In this document: positions 8,216 to 16,967 of the stretch, piece by piece
Numbering within the stretch: the first letter of the stretch is position 1
Layout: every line of letters starts with the position of its first letter
The notes under the pieces: generated by a model
What the model was told of the DNA's origin: nothing
Seen by the model: the letters and a program-made list of their open reading frames with translations, nothing else
Databases searched by the model: none
Translations under genes and position numbers: made by a program
Source: VXMF01 sp965207255
GTDB lineage: Bacteria; Acidobacteriota; Terriglobia; Bryobacterales; UBA6623
Assembly: GCA_965207255.1 (NCBI GenBank)
Contig: OZ242276.1
Coordinates: 2,356,001 to 2,420,000 of the forward strand
Direction: 5' to 3'
Length of the DNA: 64,000 nt

Positions 8216-9964
8216 TCACCACTGTTCGCGCCCGACGATGCCGGTTCCCTCCTCGATTCGTACTAGAGCGTTGGCCCTCACGGCCGGGTACGCCTCGCTC
8301 TTGCCGGTCGGCCATCGAACCTCGAGGTCAGCGCTGGCGGCGTCTCCCAGTCCGAAATGGAGCCGGCTGTCGTTGGCCGAGTGAAAGCTCGACTGGCTCA
8401 GCACTGCCTGGGCCTGGCGCCGGTCGCCATAGCTGGCGATCACCGTCGCGCCAATGGCGCTGCGATTGGAATCGACCCCGACTAGCTTGACCTTGAGCCA
8501 ATTCGCCTGCCCGCCCAGGTCGTTGCGCAGCAAGCTGGGCGGCTGGTTGAGGTTGACAATCAGGATGTCCACATCGCCGTCATTGTCAAAATCGCCGAAG
8601 GCGCAGCCTCGGCTAGAGTGCGGCGCAGCGAGAGCACTGCCCGCCCCTTCGAGCAACTGCTCGAATCGGCCGCCGCCGAGATTGCGGAACAGAACTCTCG
8701 GAGTCGCCGCCGGATACCGCTCGAACTGCAGAGCGACTTGGGGGTAGACGCTGCCTGTCACGAAGAAGATGTCCGGCAGACCGCTGTTGTCCAGATCCGC
8801 CAAGCCAGCTCCCCAGCCCACATAGCGGGTCTCCACGCCGATCCCCGAGCGCAGGGTCATGTCGTCGAAGTATCCCTCCCCGTCGTTGCGGTACAGCACG
8901 TGCGTGTCGTCCGAGAAGTGCGTCTTGAACAAATCCAAGCTGCCGCTGCAGTCATAGTCACCAACCGCGACGCCCATGCCGGCCTGCTCGGCGCCGTCCT
9001 CGCTGACAGCGCAGCCGCGCTCGAGAGCCTCCTCGCTAAACGTGCCGTCGCCGTTGTTGCGGTACAGCAGGCTCGGGCTGGAATCGCACGCGACGAAAAT
9101 GTCCTGCCAGCCATCGTTGTCGAAATCGGCAGCCACGGCGCTCAGCGCATAGCTCTCCGAGGCGGACGCGATGCCAGAAGCGACGCTGACGTCCGTGAAC
9201 GTGCCATCGCCGTTGTTGCGGTACAGCAGGTTGTGCCCGCGCCGCAAGCCGCGCGGGCCGCAGACCACGGGCACTCCCTTCCAGACGCAGACCGACGACT
9301 CGCCGGGCAAGGGCACCGTCTCGAAGTCGAACTCCAAGTAATTGGCCACAAACAGGTCCAAGTGCCCGTTGCGGTTGTAGTCGAGAAACGTGCAGCCCGA
9401 GCCCCAGCGGACCTCCGGGCGGGCCAGTCCGGCTGCCTCGGTCACGTCGCTAAACGTACCGTCGCCGTTGTTGCGGTACAGCACGTTGTGCCCCCAGTAC
9501 GTGATGAACAGGTCGTCGGACCCGCTGTTGTTGTAGTCGCCCACGCACACGCCGCAGGCCCACCCATGCCTGACCAATCCGGCCTCCTCGGTGACATCGG
9601 TGAAGGTGCCGTCGCGGTTGTTGCGGTACAGCCGGTTGGTTGCCCCCGCCGGGACTGCGTCCAAGGTCCGCCCGTTCAGGACAAGAATGTCGAGCCAGCC
9701 ATCGTTGTCATAGTCAATGAACGCGGCGCCGCAGCCGATCGTCTCGAGGATGTAGCGGGGGTTGTCGGCCGAACCATAGATCGTCGGCTGCGTCAGGCCC
9801 GCGGCCTCGGCCACATCTGTGAACCGTGCGTGAAACGGCAGGCCGGAAGCCTCGGCGCGGGGCTGCGCTCGCACCCCTCGGGATGCCACCCCCTGCGCTC
9901 GCAAAGGGCGGGTCGCAAACGGCGCCAGCGCCAGCAATTGTCGCCGAGACATGCGTCCCGTCAT
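8216..9964 (-). CDS. CRTAC1 family secreted FG-GAP/VCBS repeat protein with ASPIC/UnbV domain
   Basis: 582 residues if started at the ATG of MTGRMSRRQLLALAP, which gives a Tat-like leader (SRRQLLALAPFATRPLRAQ). A longer reading to 10552 would run into the divergent TPR gene and has no leader. The body consists of about seven FG-GAP/VCBS repeats of the form AFIDYDNDGWLDILVLNG and LYRNNGDGTFTDVT, which bind calcium in a beta-propeller. The C-terminus VIASYGDRRQAQ... LEVRWPTGK is the ASPIC/UnbV domain. Such proteins are abundant in Acidobacteriota; their function is not established. A second CRTAC1 gene lies at 11358. Confidence 0.85.
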   Translation of the reverse strand: MTGRMSRRQLLALAPFATRPLRAQGVASRGVRAQPRAEASGLPFHARFTDVAEAAGLTQPTIYGSADNPRYILETIGCGAAFIDYDNDGWLDILVLNGRTLDAVPAGATNRLYRNNRDGTFTDVTEEAGLVRHGWACGVCVGDYNNSGSDDLFITYWGHNVLYRNNGDGTFSDVTEAAGLARPEVRWGSGCTFLDYNRNGHLDLFVANYLEFDFETVPLPGESSVCVWKGVPVVCGPRGLRRGHNLLYRNNGDGTFTDVSVASGIASASESYALSAVAADFDNDGWQDIFVACDSSPSLLYRNNGDGTFSEEALERGCAVSEDGAEQAGMGVAVGDYDCSGSLDLFKTHFSDDTHVLYRNDGEGYFDDMTLRSGIGVETRYVGWGAGLADLDNSGLPDIFFVTGSVYPQVALQFERYPAATPRVLFRNLGGGRFEQLLEGAGSALAAPHSSRGCAFGDFDNDGDVDILIVNLNQPPSLLRNDLGGQANWLKVKLVGVDSNRSAIGATVIASYGDRRQAQAVLSQSSFHSANDSRLHFGLGDAASADLEVRWPTGKSEAYPAVRANALVRIEEGTGIVGREQW

Positions 9965-10161
9965 GGCCACAATGTAGCAATGGCGGGCCAAACGAACTCG
10001 AGTGCTGCTGCCGTGCCCCAGCCTGCCGGACAGGCTCGCAGAGACGCCACCTGCGCCAGACGGGAGTACAGTGTTGACACGATGCGGCTGCGGCGGGGCG
10101 GTGGGACAGACCTGAGCCGCCCGGCGGTTCTGCCATCGGCCGCCTGTAGGACGCCTCACCC

Positions 10162-11361
10162 GTGACCGCCTGTCTGCGTCGTTTCCTGCCGATCCTGTGC
10201 GCAGCCGCGCTTTGTGGCAGTTCCACGGCGCAAACCGCGGACGAAGCGCTCGCAAACGGTGTTCGGCTCCAGCAGCAGGGTGATCTGGAGGGAGCCATCG
10301 CGGCATTTCGCCAAGCTCTGGACTTAGCTCCCGACCGCATTGACGCGCTGTCCAACCTGTCCGTGGCCTACCTGCAGAGCGGCCAGCCGTCGCAAGCGCT
10401 GCCGGGCTTGCGACGGGCGAGAGAGGCGGTTCCAGAGCACGCGGGCATCGCCTACTTCCTTGGCTTGGCGTATTTTCAGGTCGAGCGCCACGCCCAAGCG
10501 CGGGAGCTGCTGGCCTGGGTGTTGAACCGTCAGCCAGCCAACTACCAGGCATTGCACCTGTACGGCCTGTGCCTGCTCAAGCTGGGCGATCTCGAGGACG
10601 GGATCCGAGCGCTAGAGCGGGTAGTGGCTTCCGAGCCGAACAACCGGCAGGCAGCCTACACCCTCGGCTCGGCCTATATCAAGGCCGGCCGAGCCGAACT
10701 CACCCAAGCACTCGTCAACGAGCGCCTGAGCGACGACGAGACGCCCGAAGCCCTCCTGATCAAAGGATCGCTACAGCTCGCCAAGAAGCACTTCCAAGAA
10801 GCGCTTGCGCTCTTGCAGCAGGCTCGCTCGGGCAACGCCCGCCTTCCGACCCTACATTCGCAGATGGGAGTCGCGCTGCTGTATGCCGCACGCAGGGAGC
10901 GGGCGGCAGCGGAGTTCCGAGCCGAACTCGCCATCAATCCGGCCGATTTCAACGCAAACGCCTTCCTCGGGTGGCTGCTCCAGCAGGACGGCGAGTCCGC
11001 ACGGGCGCTGGAATTGCTGGAGCGTGCCTACACCCTGAACGAGTCCGATGCGGGCGTGCAGTACTTGTTGGCACAGGTGCACAGCGCCCAGGGGAGCTGG
11101 AGCGATGCCGAGGCGCTGTTGCGCCGCGTCGTGGAAGCGCAGCCGGACTTCACGCCGGCGCACGTGATGCTGGCGAGGGCCTATGCCAAGCTAAAGCGCA
11201 ATGACCAGTTCCGCCGCCAGCAGGAGATCATCAAGCAATTGAACGCGCGCCAGCAGGAACGCGACCTGCAAGGCGTCGACCAGCTCTACGATGGGACCTT
11301 GCTGTCGATGCCCCAACGGGGCACGCCAGCGTCTGCCGACCAGCCGGGGCCGAGGCCATGA
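10162..11361 (+). CDS. Secreted tetratricopeptide repeat protein
   Basis: 399 residues, GTG start, signal peptide (FLPILCAAALCGSSTAQ). About nine TPR units follow, e.g. GDLEGAIAAFRQALDLAPDR and GDLEDGIRALERVVASEPNN, ending in a polar tail. It is likely a periplasmic or outer-membrane scaffold. Its TGA overlaps the ATG of the CRTAC1 gene (ATGA at 11358-11361), so the two proteins are translated together and probably work together. It is divergent from another CRTAC1 gene on the minus strand, making a CRTAC1-TPR-CRTAC1 block. Confidence 0.82.
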   Translation: MTACLRRFLPILCAAALCGSSTAQTADEALANGVRLQQQGDLEGAIAAFRQALDLAPDRIDALSNLSVAYLQSGQPSQALPGLRRAREAVPEHAGIAYFLGLAYFQVERHAQARELLAWVLNRQPANYQALHLYGLCLLKLGDLEDGIRALERVVASEPNNRQAAYTLGSAYIKAGRAELTQALVNERLSDDETPEALLIKGSLQLAKKHFQEALALLQQARSGNARLPTLHSQMGVALLYAARRERAAAEFRAELAINPADFNANAFLGWLLQQDGESARALELLERAYTLNESDAGVQYLLAQVHSAQGSWSDAEALLRRVVEAQPDFTPAHVMLARAYAKLKRNDQFRRQQEIIKQLNARQQERDLQGVDQLYDGTLLSMPQRGTPASADQPGPRP

Positions 11362-13058
11362 ACCTGGATTGCCCAAGTACTCGCGTGGCGGCGGGCGCGG
11401 CACTGCTGGCCTGGGCGGCCCTGGCAGGCGTGCCCGCGTCTGCGCAGACCGGTCGCGGAGCCAGCGGCGCAACCATCCGGTTCGAGTCCGTACCGCCCGC
11501 AAGCAGTGGAATCCACTGGGCGCATGTCAATGGCATGTCAGACGAGCGCCACCTGCCGGAGACCGTAGGCGCGGGAAGCGCGTTCTTCGACTTCGACGAC
11601 GACGGCTGGATGGACATCTACCTTGTCAACAGCGGACGGTCTGACTTCTTCGAACCCGGCCGCGAACTGTCCAACGCGCTGTACCGCAACAACGGCGACG
11701 GCACCTTTACCGACGTGACGGCCGCCGCCGGCGTGCAAGGCGGGCAGTTCGGGATGGGCGCGGCGGCGGCGGATTTCGACGCCGATGGCGATACCGACCT
11801 GTACGTGACGGCCTACGGCCGCAACCAGCTATTTCAAAACCAGCGGGACGGAACCTTCCTAGAGGTCGGCGAAGAGGCCGGTGTCGACGCCAGCGGCTGG
11901 TACACCGATGCGGTCTGGTTCGACTATGACAACGACTCGCGCCTCGACTTGTTCGTCTCGGGATTCATTTCCTACAGCTTGGAGGAGGCCAAGTACTGCG
12001 GCGACAACGAGGCCGGGCGGCGCCACTACTGCATACCGCGCTCGTTCCGGCCAACCAAGTGCCGGCTGTACCGCAACAACGGCGACGGCACGTTTAGCGA
12101 CGTGAGCGAGGATTCGGGCATCGCGAGCGTGGGCAGCAAGTCTTTCGGCGCCGTGGCGACCGACATCAACCGGGACGGCGCGCTGGACCTATTCGTCGCC
12201 AACGACACGATTCAGAACTTCTTATTCGTGAACCAAGGCGACGGGACGTTCTATGAAGAGGGCCTGCTGCTCGGGGTGGCTTATAGTGACGCGGGCACGG
12301 CGCGATCCGGCATGGGCGTGGACGCGACAGATTACGACGGGGACGGCTGGCAGGACCTGTTCGTGGCGAACATCGACCAAGAGATGTTCAGCCTGTACAA
12401 GAACCTCGATGGCGCCGATTTTGTCGACGCCTCGCTCGAGGTGCGCCGGGAGACCCGGCTCTACAGCGGCTGGGGCTTGCGCTTTTTTGACTTCGACAAC
12501 GACGGCGATGCGGACTTGATCCTCGCCAACGGCCATCCGGACGACATGATCGGGCTGTTCAAACCAGAGGTCAGCTACAAGCAGGAACTGCTGCTTTTCG
12601 AAAACCGGGGCGCGGACTTTGCGAACGTCAGCGCCACCGCCGGGAGCGTGTTCGAGGGGGAGTACCCCGCTCGCGGCCTGGCAGTGGGAGACTACGACAA
12701 CGATGGCGATGGCGACGTGCTGGTGTCCAACAACGGCGCGGCCCCGCTGCTGCTGCGCAACGACACCGAACGCCGCAACCAGTGGGTCGGCTTGCACCTG
12801 ATGGCGACGGACAGCAACCCCGAGGGAGTCGGGGCCGTGATTGCGTGGAAGGCGGGCGGCCTCGAACGGAGCCGTTTGCGCACCAGCGGCGGCAGCTACC
12901 TGTCCTCGCACGACCGGCGCGAAATCCTCGGGCTGGGTCCCGCTTCGGACGCTGAATGGATCGAGGTCCGCTGGCCCAGCGGCACCGTCGACCGCCTTGA
13001 GGGCGTCACGCCGGGCAAATACCATGCCGTCCGCGAGGGAGCGGGCATCGTGCCCTAG
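11358..13058 (+). CDS. CRTAC1 family FG-GAP repeat protein with ASPIC/UnbV domain
   Basis: 566 residues with a signal peptide (GAALLAWAALAGVPASAQ). Calcium-binding FG-GAP repeats such as FFDFDDDGWMDIYLVNSG, ALYRNNGDGTFTDVT, DFDADGDTDLYVT and GDYDNDGDGDVLVSNNG form the propeller. The C-terminal ASPIC/UnbV domain runs from about GLHLMATDSNPEGVGAVI through IEVRWPSGTVDRLEG. Start and coupling are fixed by the four-base overlap with the TPR gene. Its layout matches the minus-strand gene at 8216-9964, but the sequences are clearly distinct. Role unknown; probably extracellular binding or surface display. Confidence 0.86.
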   Translation: MNLDCPSTRVAAGAALLAWAALAGVPASAQTGRGASGATIRFESVPPASSGIHWAHVNGMSDERHLPETVGAGSAFFDFDDDGWMDIYLVNSGRSDFFEPGRELSNALYRNNGDGTFTDVTAAAGVQGGQFGMGAAAADFDADGDTDLYVTAYGRNQLFQNQRDGTFLEVGEEAGVDASGWYTDAVWFDYDNDSRLDLFVSGFISYSLEEAKYCGDNEAGRRHYCIPRSFRPTKCRLYRNNGDGTFSDVSEDSGIASVGSKSFGAVATDINRDGALDLFVANDTIQNFLFVNQGDGTFYEEGLLLGVAYSDAGTARSGMGVDATDYDGDGWQDLFVANIDQEMFSLYKNLDGADFVDASLEVRRETRLYSGWGLRFFDFDNDGDADLILANGHPDDMIGLFKPEVSYKQELLLFENRGADFANVSATAGSVFEGEYPARGLAVGDYDNDGDGDVLVSNNGAAPLLLRNDTERRNQWVGLHLMATDSNPEGVGAVIAWKAGGLERSRLRTSGGSYLSSHDRREILGLGPASDAEWIEVRWPSGTVDRLEGVTPGKYHAVREGAGIVP

Positions 13059-13114
13059 CCGGCCGCGCCGCTCCAAGCCGGGTCAGTTCCGCTGGTGTAC
13101 TCTGGGATTCGGCA

Positions 13115-13717
13115 ATGTTCCGCAACAGCGAACGCAAGCGCTTGGAGCAAGAGCGCCGCAACGATGGCAGGCTGCCCCCCGGCCAGGCGCTGACGCTCAA
13201 ATGGCCCGTCTTGCATGTGGGTGCCATCCCGCCGTTTGATCCCGACACGTGGCGGTTCGCCGTCTTCGGCCTGGTCGACCAACCGTTCGAGCTGAGTTGG
13301 CAGCAATTCCAAGCCCTGCCGCGCAAGCGCGTGCAAGCGGACTTTCACTGCGTGACCACTTGGAGCAAGTTCGACAACGTCTGGGAGGGCGTCTCGTTGA
13401 GCACGATTGCCGAGCGTGCCAAGCCCAAGCCGGAGGCGCGTTTCGTCATCCAGCACTGTGAGGGCGGCTACACGACGAATACTCCACTCGCCGACCTGCT
13501 GGGCGAGAACGTGCTGCTGGCCGACACCCACAGCCCGGAGCCGTTGACCCCAGAGCATGGCGCACCGCTGCGTATGATCGTTCCGCACCTGTACGCTTGG
13601 AAGAGTTCGAAGTGGATTCGCGGCTTGGAGTTCACGGCGGAAGACCAAGCCGGGTATTGGGAAGAGCGGGGCTACCACATGTATGGCGATCCCGTCCGCG
13701 AGCAGCGCTTTGGCTAA
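13115..13717 (+). CDS. Molybdopterin-dependent oxidoreductase (sulfite oxidase / MsrP fold)
   Basis: 200 residues matching the oxidoreductase molybdopterin-binding domain (PF00174). The molybdenum ligand is Cys79 in ADFHCVTTWSKFDNVWEGV, the conserved position in sulfite oxidase and MsrP. PLRMIVPHLYAWKSSKWIRGLE is the downstream family motif. There is no signal peptide or Tat leader and no dimerisation domain, so this is a minimal, apparently cytoplasmic form. Substrate unknown; related proteins reduce or oxidise sulfur or S-oxide compounds. The following gene starts ten bases after its stop. Confidence 0.85.
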   Translation: MFRNSERKRLEQERRNDGRLPPGQALTLKWPVLHVGAIPPFDPDTWRFAVFGLVDQPFELSWQQFQALPRKRVQADFHCVTTWSKFDNVWEGVSLSTIAERAKPKPEARFVIQHCEGGYTTNTPLADLLGENVLLADTHSPEPLTPEHGAPLRMIVPHLYAWKSSKWIRGLEFTAEDQAGYWEERGYHMYGDPVREQRFG

Positions 13718-13726
13718 CGGCCCGCG

Positions 13727-14146
13727 ATGCTGACCAAGCTTCTCGAGCGAATCCGCGGCGGCAGCCGACAACCCCGGCCGGAACTGCTGGGGCGTCCGCC
13801 GATCCGGCGCGAGAAGGCATACGCCGCGGACAGCGGATACGTCTACCAGTACACCTACGAAGGCTACCGACCGGCCACGCGTTCCGACTGTGCCGGCGTC
13901 GAGTTCGTCTTCCGATGCACGTCTGATAGGGCCGCCCGCTTCAAGCTCACCGTCTTCGCTCCCGACCAGAGCTTCGCCGCATGGGAGCAACTCGCCGGCC
14001 GCGACCTGAACGAGGTCGAACGCTACGCGATCGTAAAGATGCAGCTCTTCGCAATCTTCGACGAGTCCGAGCATGTCCGGCGCGACGACGAGTGGCGGCT
14101 GACCGCTGAGCAGGTCGAGCGCCACGTTGCAGACCTGGACCTCTGA
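13727..14146 (+). CDS. Hypothetical protein, 139 residues
   Basis: Not recognised by family. Soluble, no signal peptide or membrane segment. The middle shows an alternating beta pattern (SGYVYQYTYEGYRP, GVEFVFRCTSDRAARFKLTVF), followed by a helical C-terminus (EVERYAIVKMQLFAIFDE). It begins ten bases after the molybdopterin oxidoreductase stop and is probably cotranscribed, so it may be a partner or maturation factor for that enzyme. It is placed among genes of normal codon usage, and I see no sign of decay. Confidence 0.7.
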   Translation: MLTKLLERIRGGSRQPRPELLGRPPIRREKAYAADSGYVYQYTYEGYRPATRSDCAGVEFVFRCTSDRAARFKLTVFAPDQSFAAWEQLAGRDLNEVERYAIVKMQLFAIFDESEHVRRDDEWRLTAEQVERHVADLDL

Positions 14147-14172
14147 CGGCGGGACGAACGTACAATGGGCGC

Positions 14173-15897
14173 ATGAAGACGCGCGCCTGCTGGCTCGTCG
14201 CGGCCTTGTCTGCAACCCTGTCTTGCGCTGGGCCGCAGCCCCAAGATGAGCAGTTCGCGACCCTGGCGCAGGACTACATCGAGGAGTTTCTCGAGCGCTA
14301 CCCCGAGTACGCCACGTCCTTGGGCGACCACCGCTACGATGGCAGGCTCAACGACTACACAGCCGCCGGCGTGGCTGCGGGCGTGGAGTGGAACAAGCGC
14401 TACTTGGCGGAACTGGCAGCGATTGACCCTGCGCGCCTAGGCTCCGCCAACGCCATCGACTACGAAATCTTGCGCAATTACGTCGAATTCAGCATCTGGT
14501 CCTCCGAAGTCCTGCGGGAACACGAGTGGAATCCGATGCGCTACGGCGTGGGTGACGCGCTGTATTCGCTGCTGGCGCGGGAGTTCGGGCCGCTGGAGGA
14601 GCGTCTGGCCAGCCTCAACGAGAGGCTGAAGGGAATTCCCGCGGCGCTGGCCGCGGCCCGCGCAAGTCTGGCCGATCCGCCGAGAATCCACACCGAGACG
14701 GCGATCCGCCAGAACGACGGGGTCATCACCCTGGTTTCCAAGACCCTCGACGATTTCGTCGCGGCGGCCCCGGCCATGGAAGCGCAACTAGCCGCCGCGA
14801 GGGAAGAGGCGGTCCAAGCACTGGAAGAGCACGGCCGCTGGATGCGCGACGAACTGCTGCCTCGGTCGACGCGCTCGTTCCGGATCGGCGAGGAGAAGTT
14901 CCGCGCCAAGCTCGCCTATACGCTGCATTCCGACCTATCGATGGAGGAAATCTTGCAACGCGCCGAGCGCAGGCTGGCCGAGTTGCAGGACGAACTCTAC
15001 AGCACCGCCCTGCCGCTGTACCGAGAACACAACCGCGACGCCGACGAAGATGCGCTTGCGGACCGGCCAGCCGTAATTCGGGCGGTACTCGACATGCTGG
15101 CGGATTCCCATCCCACCGATTCGTCGATCGTTGAAGACGCCCGGCAGGATTTGGCCGAGGTCACCGAATTCACTCGAGCGAACAGGATTGTCTCCGTCCC
15201 GGACGAACCGCTGCAGATCATCGTGATGCCGGAATTCCGCCGGGGGGTCTCCACGGCCTACTGCGACTCGCCCGGCCCGCTGGAAGAGAGCGGCGAGACG
15301 TTCTACGCAATCTCGCCAACCCCCCAAGACTGGACGCCGGAGCGCAAGCTGTCCTTCTACCGTGAGTACAACGATTTCATGCTGCAAGACCTGACCGTCC
15401 ACGAGGCGACGCCGGGACACTACTTGCAACTCGCCCACTCCAACCGCCTGCAAGCGCCCACCAAGATTCGGTCGATCTTCTCGTCAGGCACCTTCATCGA
15501 AGGCTGGGCTGTGTACTCAGAGCAGGTCATGGTCGAGCAGGGCTTCGGCGGGGCGCGCTTCAAGATGCAGCAGCTCAAGATGCTCACCCGTGCCGTGATC
15601 AACGCCGTGCTAGACCAGAAGATCCATGCGGGCTCGATGACCGAACAGGAAGCGATGGACATGATGATGGGCCAAGGCTTCCAAGAAGACGGCGAGGCGG
15701 CGGGCAAGTGGGTGCGGGCCCAACTCACGTCCGCGCAGCTCTCGACCTATTTCGTCGGGGTCACCGAACACAACGACATGCGCGATGCTTGGATCGAGCG
15801 TCACGGCACGATCGAGGACTGGCAGGCATACCACGACAAGGTGCTCTCGTTCGGCTCGCCGCCGGTACGGTTCGTGCAGGGACTGCTGGAGTTGTAA
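14173..15897 (+). CDS. DUF885 family secreted metallohydrolase-like protein
   Basis: 574 residues with a lipoprotein-like leader (WLVAALSATLSCAG). It matches the DUF885 family (PF05960), whose members resemble zinc carboxypeptidases. The HExxPGH motif is present as HEATPGHY (His about residue 410), and EGWAVYSEQ supplies the downstream glutamate region. YPEYATSLGDHRYDGRLNDY near the N-terminus is characteristic. Length fits the family. It is probably periplasmic or membrane-anchored and acts on peptides, but the substrate is unassigned. It is followed after four bases by a TatT-like lipoprotein gene. Confidence 0.88.
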   Translation: MKTRACWLVAALSATLSCAGPQPQDEQFATLAQDYIEEFLERYPEYATSLGDHRYDGRLNDYTAAGVAAGVEWNKRYLAELAAIDPARLGSANAIDYEILRNYVEFSIWSSEVLREHEWNPMRYGVGDALYSLLAREFGPLEERLASLNERLKGIPAALAAARASLADPPRIHTETAIRQNDGVITLVSKTLDDFVAAAPAMEAQLAAAREEAVQALEEHGRWMRDELLPRSTRSFRIGEEKFRAKLAYTLHSDLSMEEILQRAERRLAELQDELYSTALPLYREHNRDADEDALADRPAVIRAVLDMLADSHPTDSSIVEDARQDLAEVTEFTRANRIVSVPDEPLQIIVMPEFRRGVSTAYCDSPGPLEESGETFYAISPTPQDWTPERKLSFYREYNDFMLQDLTVHEATPGHYLQLAHSNRLQAPTKIRSIFSSGTFIEGWAVYSEQVMVEQGFGGARFKMQQLKMLTRAVINAVLDQKIHAGSMTEQEAMDMMMGQGFQEDGEAAGKWVRAQLTSAQLSTYFVGVTEHNDMRDAWIERHGTIEDWQAYHDKVLSFGSPPVRFVQGLLEL

Positions 15898-15901
15898 GCG
15901 C

Positions 15902-16864
15902 GTGGACCGGAATCCGCCACAACCCGCAGCCAGCGAAGTGTCTGTGGCAAGGGCACGGGGCTGGCATGCGCGCGGCTTGAGCTTGGCCCTAGCCGCCTGC
16001 ATCTGCCTGGCATCTGCTTGCTCGGTGAAGAAGTTCGCTGTCCGCCAAGTCGGCGACGCGCTGTCGTCGGGGCCATCCACCTTCGAGACCGACCCGGATG
16101 TCGATCTGGTGGGCGACGCCCTGCCATTCAGCCTCAAATTCGTCGAGAGCCTGCTGGAAATCACGCCCCGCCATCGCGGCCTGCTCGTCACGGCCGCCAA
16201 GGGGTTCGCCCTGTACGCCTTGGCTTATGTCGACACCCCCGGCGAGATGCTCGCCGACCAAGACTACCAAGAGGGAAAGCGGCTCCGAGAACGCGCCAAG
16301 AGGCTCTACCTGCGCTCTCTGGCATTCAGCATGCGAGCGCTCGAGGCGGCCTATCCGGGAATTTCCGAAGACTTCCGCAACAGCCCCGGCTCGGCTGCCC
16401 GCCGCGTGTCGAAGAAACACATCGACCTGTTGTACTGGGCCGGGGCGGCGCTCGGCCTGTCAGTCTCGGCCGATCCGACCGACGCGTCCATGGTCGTGCG
16501 CTTGCGCGAAGTCGAAGCGATGCTGGACCGAGCGCTGGAATTGGACGAGACTTGGGATCGCGGCGCTTTCCACGAGTTCCGGCTGAGCTTGGAGTCGGCC
16601 AAACCGGGCGGCGGCGCCGAGAGCGTCATGGAAGCCAGCTACTTGCGAGCCCTGCAGCTTTCCGCGGGACAGCGCGCCGGCCTGTTTGTGGCGTATGCCG
16701 AGGTACGCGCGATACCCAGCCAAGATCGCGAACTCTTCGAAGAACTGCTGAACAAGGCGCTGGCGGTTGACCCCGACGCGCACGAGCAATACCGCTTGCT
16801 GAACCACCTCGCGCACCGGCGAGCACTCTGGCTGCGCGCCAAGATCGATGACCTGTTCCTCTGA
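15902..16864 (+). CDS. TRAP transporter TatT component family lipoprotein
   Basis: About 320 residues from the GTG four bases after the DUF885 stop. The N-terminal leader LSLALAACICLASACSVKK has a lipobox with Cys and then a helical, TPR-like body. It includes ALYALAYVDTPGEML, LYLRSLAFSMRALEAAYPG and LYWAGAALGLSVSAD, the signature pattern of the TatT family (PF16811), the trimeric TPR partner of TRAP substrate-binding proteins. Adjacency to a dctP gene 103 bases downstream supports this. TatT is thought to hand ligand to the TatP/DctP receptor. No DctQ or DctM membrane subunits are in the window. Confidence 0.78.
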   Translation: MDRNPPQPAASEVSVARARGWHARGLSLALAACICLASACSVKKFAVRQVGDALSSGPSTFETDPDVDLVGDALPFSLKFVESLLEITPRHRGLLVTAAKGFALYALAYVDTPGEMLADQDYQEGKRLRERAKRLYLRSLAFSMRALEAAYPGISEDFRNSPGSAARRVSKKHIDLLYWAGAALGLSVSADPTDASMVVRLREVEAMLDRALELDETWDRGAFHEFRLSLESAKPGGGAESVMEASYLRALQLSAGQRAGLFVAYAEVRAIPSQDRELFEELLNKALAVDPDAHEQYRLLNHLAHRRALWLRAKIDDLFL

Positions 16865-16878
16865 TCCAGAGCTGCGCT

Positions 16879-16908
16879 TTGAGGCAGCCTAGGGACCGCA
16901 CCTATACT
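16879..16908 (+). promoter_or_regulatory. Candidate sigma-70 promoter for dctP
   Basis: TTGAGG (16879-16884) and TATACT (16903-16908) are separated by 18 bases, 60 bases before the dctP ATG. This is one of the better -35/-10 matches in this GC-rich window. It suggests dctP can be transcribed independently of the upstream TatT gene. Confidence 0.5.
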
Positions 16909-16967
16909 AAATACGTCCCCTTCGCAGGCTTGCCACACAGGTATTTGGGGCGGATTTGATTGGCGCG

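Noticed and set aside
10074..10110. TTGACA at 10074 as promoter of the TPR gene
   Set aside because: No acceptable -10 box 15-19 bases downstream; the stretch is G-rich.
9965..10552. N-terminal extension of the minus-strand CRTAC1 protein to 10552
   Set aside because: Would overlap the divergent TPR gene by 390 bases and moves the Tat-like leader to the interior of the protein.
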